Of a stretch of 64,000 bases of DNA, positions 59,908 to 64,000 are shown piece after piece. The notes beneath the pieces were generated by a model. The model had not been told where the DNA came from. It did not search any database and saw only the letters and a program-made list of their open reading frames with translations. Location of the stretch: positions 3,780 to 67,779 of the forward strand of contig CAYTZA010000001.1 of the NCBI GenBank assembly GCA_964442365.1. The letters run 5' to 3'. This DNA is from CAYTZA01 sp964442365. Its GTDB lineage: Bacteria > Patescibacteriota > Minisyncoccia > Phycocordibacterales > DAORIS01. The position numbers were made by a program, and so were the translations under genes. Every line of letters starts with the position of its first letter. The first letter of the stretch is position 1.

Positions 59908-61193
59908 AAGATATCTCAAAATTTCAACTTATTTTTAGTGGTATCTTTATTGTCGCTATTTTTGCTGGAGTATTGACACTTGCAATTTCTAGATCTGGCC
60001 CAAAAGAAGGGGAATTACCACAACTTAGTATATGGGGAACACTTTCACCAGCACAATTTGACGCTCTAAACAGAATTGGTCCGAACGAATCTCGTATAAA
60101 TGCAAAATATACATACAGAAATCCTACGACTATGTATGCAAGTCTATTGGAAGCGATTGCTGTGGGGAGCGCGCCTGATATGCTTATTATGACTGATTCA
60201 GAATTGTATACCTATCGTGGTAAAACAGTATCGACTCCGTACGCTTCATATTCTGAAAGAACATATAAAGATTCTTTTATAGAAGGTGCTGAAATCTTTC
60301 TTACACCGGAAGGGATTACGGCTTTTCCTTTAGCTGTTGATCCTTTGGTTATGTATTGGAATCGAGATATGTTAAATACTACTGGTTTTGTTAATCCTCC
60401 AAGGTACTGGGACGAATTGTACGGTTTTGCTGAGAAAGTTACTCAAAAAGATGCAGATTTTAATATACAAAAAAGTGCAGTTGCTCTTGGTGAATACAAC
60501 AATATTCTTCATGCCAAAGATATTCTTTCAGCTTTGATATATCAAGCGGGAGGAAAGGTTACTTTTCTAAATACAGGAAAAAATTCTTTTGAATCAGGGC
60601 TTCAGTATTCTTTTGGTAATACTCGTAACCCAACTCAATCATCAATAGATTTCTTTTTGGAATTTACTAATCCTCAAAAAGCAACATATTCTTGGAATCG
60701 TAGTTTCTCCGATGATCGCTCTACGTTTATTGCCGGAGACTTAGCTTTGTATTTTGGTAGAGCAAGTGAGATTTCTGAAATTCGTGCAAAGAATCCAAAT
60801 CTAAACTTTGATGTTGCCACACTTCCGCAGGCTCGTGGTTCTACTGTACCAACTACGTATGGTTCGTATATTGTGATTGTTTCTATGCGTTCATCGACAA
60901 AACTATCCGCCGCATACAGTGTACTCGGTGTGATTACAGGTTCTTCTGTGAGTCAGGCAAGTGTTGGTGCTGGTCTTATGCCTGTGCGTCGTGATGTATT
61001 GTCAGTTCGACAAGAAAGGGCAGATAGAGCAGTTTTTTATGATAGTGCTTTCAAAAGTCGTGGTTGGATAGATCCAAGTCCTCAAAAGACATCGGCAATA
61101 TTTGCTGAACTTATAAACTATATTACTTCAGGAAGATTGCGAACAAGTGAAGCGATTAATCGTGCTTCACAGCAACTTGGGGGTTTGTTTTAA
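59904..61193 (+). CDS. Membrane-anchored extracellular solute-binding protein (family 1-like)
   Basis: 429 residues. One N-terminal helix (about 8-29, LIFSGIFIVAIFAGVLTLAIS) without a lipobox Cys, so a membrane anchor. The rest resembles ABC sugar-binding proteins: LSIWGTLSPAQFDALN, APDMLIMTDSELYTY, FPLAVDPLVMYWNRDML, PPRYWDELYGFAEKV, and DLALYFGRASEI. No ABC permease or ATPase genes are adjacent, so it may act alone, with a distant transporter, or serve as part of the pilus apparatus. It stands directly upstream of the pilin genes. Confidence 0.75.
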   Translation: MKDISKFQLIFSGIFIVAIFAGVLTLAISRSGPKEGELPQLSIWGTLSPAQFDALNRIGPNESRINAKYTYRNPTTMYASLLEAIAVGSAPDMLIMTDSELYTYRGKTVSTPYASYSERTYKDSFIEGAEIFLTPEGITAFPLAVDPLVMYWNRDMLNTTGFVNPPRYWDELYGFAEKVTQKDADFNIQKSAVALGEYNNILHAKDILSALIYQAGGKVTFLNTGKNSFESGLQYSFGNTRNPTQSSIDFFLEFTNPQKATYSWNRSFSDDRSTFIAGDLALYFGRASEISEIRAKNPNLNFDVATLPQARGSTVPTTYGSYIVIVSMRSSTKLSAAYSVLGVITGSSVSQASVGAGLMPVRRDVLSVRQERADRAVFYDSAFKSRGWIDPSPQKTSAIFAELINYITSGRLRTSEAINRASQQLGGLF

Positions 61194-61209
61194 TTTATAA
61201 ACAAGGTAC

Positions 61210-61419
61210 ACTTATTGTATATATGAAGTTCTACGTAAAGAGTTTGGGTTTTGTATTGATAATCNNNNNNNNNNNNNNNNNNNNNNNNNNNNNNNNNNNN
61301 NNNNNNNNNNNNNNNNNNNNNNNNNNNNNNNNNNNNNNNNNNNNNNNNNNNNNNNNNNNNNNNNACTTATTGTATATATGAAGTTCTACGTAAAGAGTTT
61401 GGGTTTTGTATTGATAATC
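61210..61419. other. Second scaffold gap flanked by identical 55-base ends
   Basis: 61265-61364 is 100 N. 61210-61264 equals 61365-61419 exactly; both contain the start of the first pilin gene, so only one gene start exists. Confidence 0.9.
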
Positions 61420-61884
61420 GTATTTTCTTTTTTTATATTTTCAAGTGTAAACGCTGATACTGATGGTTTAACAACAGGTACAAATAGTACTACCGGAGGT
61501 CTTGGAACGGGACAGGGAGATGTTACTACGGGACTATCTACTGGCAACAATCCAAAACCAGCTACTTCAAGTTTTTCTCTCACTATCAAAAACCCTCTCA
61601 AAGCAGATAGTTTACAATGTTTACTCTACGATATAGTTAACGGCGTTGTCGGTATTATGGCTATCGTAGCGGCTCTATATATAATCTATTCAGGATTTCT
61701 TTTTATAGCAGCTCAAGGTAATCCAGCGGAGCTTACAAAAGCAAAAACAGCTTTTTTCAATGCCGTAATCGGTACCGCTATACTACTTGGTGCTTGGGCG
61801 ATTACAGCTTTTGTAGTAAATGTTATAAGTAGTGTAGTTGAAGATCCTTCAAAATTACCCGATGTATCAAGTATATCTTGTTAA
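61378..61884 (+). CDS. VirB2/TrbC-like pilin 1, with long N-terminal linker
   Basis: 168 residues: a signal-peptide-like N terminus (about 1-26), a Thr/Gly-rich linker (TTGTNSTTGGLGTG), then two membrane helices (about 85-108 and 122-150) split by a short basic cytoplasmic loop (QGNPAELTKAKTAF). This is the VirB2/TrbC major-pilin layout. A pair of Cys (Cys81 and the last residue) flank the core and may form a disulfide. The start codon also appears at 61223 in the duplicated contig end, which is an artefact. Confidence 0.78.
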   Translation: MKFYVKSLGFVLIIVFSFFIFSSVNADTDGLTTGTNSTTGGLGTGQGDVTTGLSTGNNPKPATSSFSLTIKNPLKADSLQCLLYDIVNGVVGIMAIVAALYIIYSGFLFIAAQGNPAELTKAKTAFFNAVIGTAILLGAWAITAFVVNVISSVVEDPSKLPDVSSISC

Positions 61885-61887
61885 TAT

Positions 61888-62370
61888 ATGAATATTTTTT
61901 ATAAAAAAAGTTACATAGTTTTCACTCTTACTATCCTTTTGAGTTTCTTATACGTACCAGTTTTATCCGCTTCTATTATTTGTCCTGCTGATCCAAAACC
62001 AGGAGAGTGTCCACCGTTTGACACTTCTACTGGTGGAACCCAGACCTCTCTTGCTGAGGGTGATCTGGTGAGTCTTGTGAAGGGTTTGATTGGTGTTGTA
62101 AATAGTGTAATTATTCTTGTAGTTGGTCTGGCTGTAATGGTATTTATATGGGGTATTGTTCGGTACCTTTATAGTGCTGGTGATGCTTCTGCTCGGGCAG
62201 AGTGGCGTAACTATATGATTTATGGAGTGATTGCTCTTACTGTGATTACAGGAATATGGGGTATAGTCAACGGTGTGGCTAGTCTTTTGGGTATTGGTTT
62301 TGTCGGTCCGGTCTTTCCGAAACTTGAGCCTGAGACCGTTTCTATGCTATCCACAGTTTACTTGTCTTGA
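61888..62370 (+). CDS. VirB2/TrbC-like pilin 2
   Basis: 160 residues: signal peptide (about 1-28, cleavage after VLSA), a Pro/Cys-rich segment (CPADPKPGECPPF), then two helices (about 66-95 and 109-134) around YSAGDASARAEWRNYMIYG, the basic loop of this pilin group. It begins 3 bases after pilin 1. It has a longer C-terminal tail than the repeats downstream. Likely a pilus subunit processed by LepB and exported through SecA/Sec. Confidence 0.8.
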   Translation: MNIFYKKSYIVFTLTILLSFLYVPVLSASIICPADPKPGECPPFDTSTGGTQTSLAEGDLVSLVKGLIGVVNSVIILVVGLAVMVFIWGIVRYLYSAGDASARAEWRNYMIYGVIALTVITGIWGIVNGVASLLGIGFVGPVFPKLEPETVSMLSTVYLS

Positions 62371-62417
62371 GGCATTTTAACCTTTATAATTTGAATATAA
62401 TTAGATAAATAATTAAT

Positions 62418-62825
62418 ATGAAAAAATACGCATACACTCTGGCTTTAACTCTGCTTACTCCTATAGTAGTGTTAGCTGCTGAAACATTTGATGCTGGACA
62501 ATTACAAGATACAGTCGAATCTCTCGTAGAACTTGTAAATGTTCTCCTCGTCGTCCTAGCCGGTGTAGCAGTTATTGTCTTTATCGTAGGTATCATACAG
62601 TTCGTACTTAGAGCAGGAGATGCTGAGAAACGTAAAGAAGCTCGTGGCTACATGATTTACGGTGTAATAGCTTTCGCTGTTATCATAGGTCTATATGGTT
62701 TGGCAAATGGCATACTTTCATTCTTCAATGTTGACGATGACAATAGTACTTTAACGGTGCCGAAGGTTGAAGATAGAATGAATAGGGATGTTGATGCGTC
62801 ATTAGAAAGTTTTTTTGATAATTAA
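62418..62825 (+). CDS. VirB2/TrbC-like pilin 3
   Basis: 135 residues: signal peptide ending in VLA-A, two helices around RAGDAEKRKEARGYMIYG, and a short tail. The first 354 bases (62418-62771) are identical to those of pilin 5 (63226-63579); only the tails differ (EDRMNRDVDASLESFFDN here). A 163-base core is also shared with pilin 4. The perfect identity, even at silent sites, implies very recent copying. Confidence 0.85.
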   Translation: MKKYAYTLALTLLTPIVVLAAETFDAGQLQDTVESLVELVNVLLVVLAGVAVIVFIVGIIQFVLRAGDAEKRKEARGYMIYGVIAFAVIIGLYGLANGILSFFNVDDDNSTLTVPKVEDRMNRDVDASLESFFDN

Positions 62826-63579
62826 TAATATAAATAAAAAATATGAAAAAAAATACAGTATTATCATTAGCAGCTCTTTCTGTTGTTTTCTTACCAGTAA
62901 TTGCTTTTGCTCAAGATTTTTCAACTGATAATTTGATTTCTGTTGCCAATCAGTTAAAAGGAGTAGTAAATTCCGCTCTCGTCGTCCTAGCCGGTGTAGC
63001 AGTTATTGTCTTTATCGTAGGTATCATACAGTTCGTACTTAGAGCAGGAGATGCTGAGAAACGTAAAGAAGCTCGTGGCTACATGATTTACGGTGTAATA
63101 GCTTTCGCTGTTATCATAGGTCTATATGGTTTGGCAAATGCTGTTCTTTCTTTCTTTGGTATTACTGCAACTGAAACAACAAGTATCCCTCAGATTGACT
63201 AGTTAATGTTTGCGGTTATAAGGGTATGAAAAAATACGCATACACTCTGGCTTTAACTCTGCTTACTCCTATAGTAGTGTTAGCTGCTGAAACATTTGAT
63301 GCTGGACAATTACAAGATACAGTCGAATCTCTCGTAGAACTTGTAAATGTTCTCCTCGTCGTCCTAGCCGGTGTAGCAGTTATTGTCTTTATCGTAGGTA
63401 TCATACAGTTCGTACTTAGAGCAGGAGATGCTGAGAAACGTAAAGAAGCTCGTGGCTACATGATTTACGGTGTAATAGCTTTCGCTGTTATCATAGGTCT
63501 ATATGGTTTGGCAAATGGCATACTTTCATTCTTCAATGTTGACGATGACAATAGTACTTTAACGGTGCCGAAGGTTGAA
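62547..63579 (+). repeat. Perfect internal repeats of the pilin array
   Basis: A 163-base core occurs three times without change (62547-62709, 62978-63140, 63355-63517). Pilins 3 and 5 in addition share 354 bases from their start codons (62418-62771 and 63226-63579). The core encodes both membrane helices and the basic loop; N-terminal parts and tails vary. Confidence 0.9.
62843..63202 (+). CDS. VirB2/TrbC-like pilin 4 (mosaic)
   Basis: 119 residues: its own signal peptide (KKNTVLSLAALSVVFLPVIAFA-Q) and N-terminal segment, then the 163-base core identical to pilins 3 and 5, then a different tail (AVLSFFGITATETTSIPQID). So it is a mosaic of a unique head, a shared core and a unique tail. The DNA switch points are sharp (62978 and 63140). 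Confidence 0.85.
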   Translation: MKKNTVLSLAALSVVFLPVIAFAQDFSTDNLISVANQLKGVVNSALVVLAGVAVIVFIVGIIQFVLRAGDAEKRKEARGYMIYGVIAFAVIIGLYGLANAVLSFFGITATETTSIPQID

Positions 63580-63696
63580 AACGCTTCTAACCGTGCGGAA
63601 GAAAGTATTATTAGACAAAACCAACCAGATGAAGAGATACCAATAGGATCTACAGATATTCCGATTCTTGATTTCGCTGGTTCTGTCGGGGCTTAA
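63226..63696 (+). CDS. VirB2/TrbC-like pilin 5
   Basis: 156 residues. Head and core are identical to pilin 3, and the tail is longer and acidic (NASNRAEESIIRQNQPDEEIP, then STDIPILDFAG). It follows pilin 4 after 23 bases. The tail probably faces outside or lies at the subunit surface, where variation could alter adhesion. Confidence 0.85.
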   Translation: MKKYAYTLALTLLTPIVVLAAETFDAGQLQDTVESLVELVNVLLVVLAGVAVIVFIVGIIQFVLRAGDAEKRKEARGYMIYGVIAFAVIIGLYGLANGILSFFNVDDDNSTLTVPKVENASNRAEESIIRQNQPDEEIPIGSTDIPILDFAGSVGA

Positions 63697-63707
63697 ATTG
63701 TAATTGT

Positions 63708-64000
63708 ATGGGTAATCCTCAGATAAATGAACTAATAAATAATATTAATAGAAATATTATTACTCCTATCGTCATCCTTCTATTTGCAGTTGCCCTCCTT
63801 ATGTTCATCTGGGGAGTATATGACCTGTATATTGCCAAAGGGGGAGATGCTGATCGTCAAAATGGATCTCGACATATATTGGCAGGCGTAATAGGTATGG
63901 TGATTATGCTCGGAGTATTTTCTATCATGCATTTTGCTCTAAATACCGTCAATGTGTTTCTTGATTCAAATGTTCAAGCACCACCAACGATTCCAAATCA
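63708..64000 (+). CDS. VirB2/TrbC-like pilin or inner-membrane relative, 3' end outside window
   Basis: The frame opens at ATG 63708 (MGNPQINEL) and runs to the window edge. It has two hydrophobic helices (about 18-37 and 53-77) around IAKGGDADRQNGSRHILAG, the loop seen in the pilins upstream. It has no clear signal peptide, unlike pilins 1-5, so it may be an inner-membrane component rather than a mature pilin. It starts 12 bases after pilin 5. Confidence 0.7.
   Translation, partial: MGNPQINELINNINRNIITPIVILLFAVALLMFIWGVYDLYIAKGGDADRQNGSRHILAGVIGMVIMLGVFSIMHFALNTVNVFLDSNVQAPPTIPN

Noticed and set aside
59904..61193. Complete ABC sugar importer.
   Set aside because: Only the binding-protein-like gene is present; no permease or ATPase genes adjoin it.
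1..64000. CRISPR array or cas genes.
   Set aside because: No regularly spaced short repeats and no Cas-like proteins were seen. The only repeats are the pilin core, the tRNA-Ser repeat and the contig-end copies.

Overview
This is a low-GC scaffold fragment from what looks like a Patescibacteria (Candidate Phyla Radiation) genome, most likely of the Parcubacteria group. The sequence supports this in several ways: short, tightly packed and overlapping genes; a ValRS of about 730 residues without the usual C-terminal arm; an Obg protein without the C-terminal OCT domain; a run of VirB2/TrbC-like pilins; a degenerate metallo-beta-lactamase-fold gene just before gyrA; and tRNA genes without an encoded CCA. 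The lineage call is inference, because the window holds no rRNA.

Layout. 1-2930: 3' end of a RadC-like gene, then murD and murC. 2948-6016: two small-membrane or secreted proteins and a VirD4/TraG-like ATPase. 5990-13103 (minus): a polysaccharide operon with a Wzx flippase and five glycosyltransferases, including a GT11 fucosyltransferase-like enzyme. 13131-15356: a Wzy/WaaL-like protein with C-terminal repeats. 15360-15605: a highly structured, promoter-bearing spacer, then murB. 16622-17358: a truncated tRNA with its own promoter, and a higBA-type toxin-antitoxin pair. 17464-28724: secA, a PLD-family synthase, eno, an acyl-carrier-like orphan, gpmI, an AI-2E family permease, a MYG1-like gene, obgE and gatB. 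28760-29041: RNase P RNA. 29112-34947: a second ligase/TPR protein, murJ and lepA. 34956-38217: small genes, ftsB, a glutaredoxin, a tRNA-associated LAGLIDADG-like element broken by a stop codon, tRNA-Arg, tRNA-Phe and a triple-HTH regulator. 38259-42743 (minus): hsp20, prsW, valS, tsaD. 42838-43703: an orphan gene and tRNA-Val. 43823-47037: a very large secreted metallopeptidase. 47044-47446: tRNA-Glu, tRNA-Ser and a 53-bp direct repeat. 47455-53303 (minus): trxB, ftsZ, ftsA, ybeY, rpsU, a HisRS-like gene and lepB. 53359-59907: pth, folD, rpsA, MBL-fold gene, gyrA and a methyltransferase. 59904-64000: a solute-binding protein and at least six VirB2-like pilins.

The genes cover four main jobs: peptidoglycan precursor synthesis and export (murD, murC, murB, murJ), division (ftsB, ftsA, ftsZ), surface polysaccharide (Wzx, glycosyltransferases, two ligase-like proteins), and secretion or pili (secA, lepB, VirD4-like ATPase, pilin array). 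These sit among translation and glycolysis housekeeping genes.

Two expression styles are visible. Many housekeeping genes have a TATAAT-like -10 element only 6-12 bases before ATG, which implies leaderless mRNAs. Four orphan genes (22414-22818, 36678-36914, 37504-38217, 42838-43353) instead have a textbook AAGGAG ribosome site and each ends in an intrinsic terminator.

Both 100-N gaps are flanked by the same 55 bases on each side. They look like scaffolding artefacts, and removing 155 bases at the first gap restores one continuous reading frame. The most interesting items are the structured spacer before murB, the tRNA-Arg-linked endonuclease element, the pilin array with perfect internal repeats, and the family of Shine-Dalgarno-led orphan genes.
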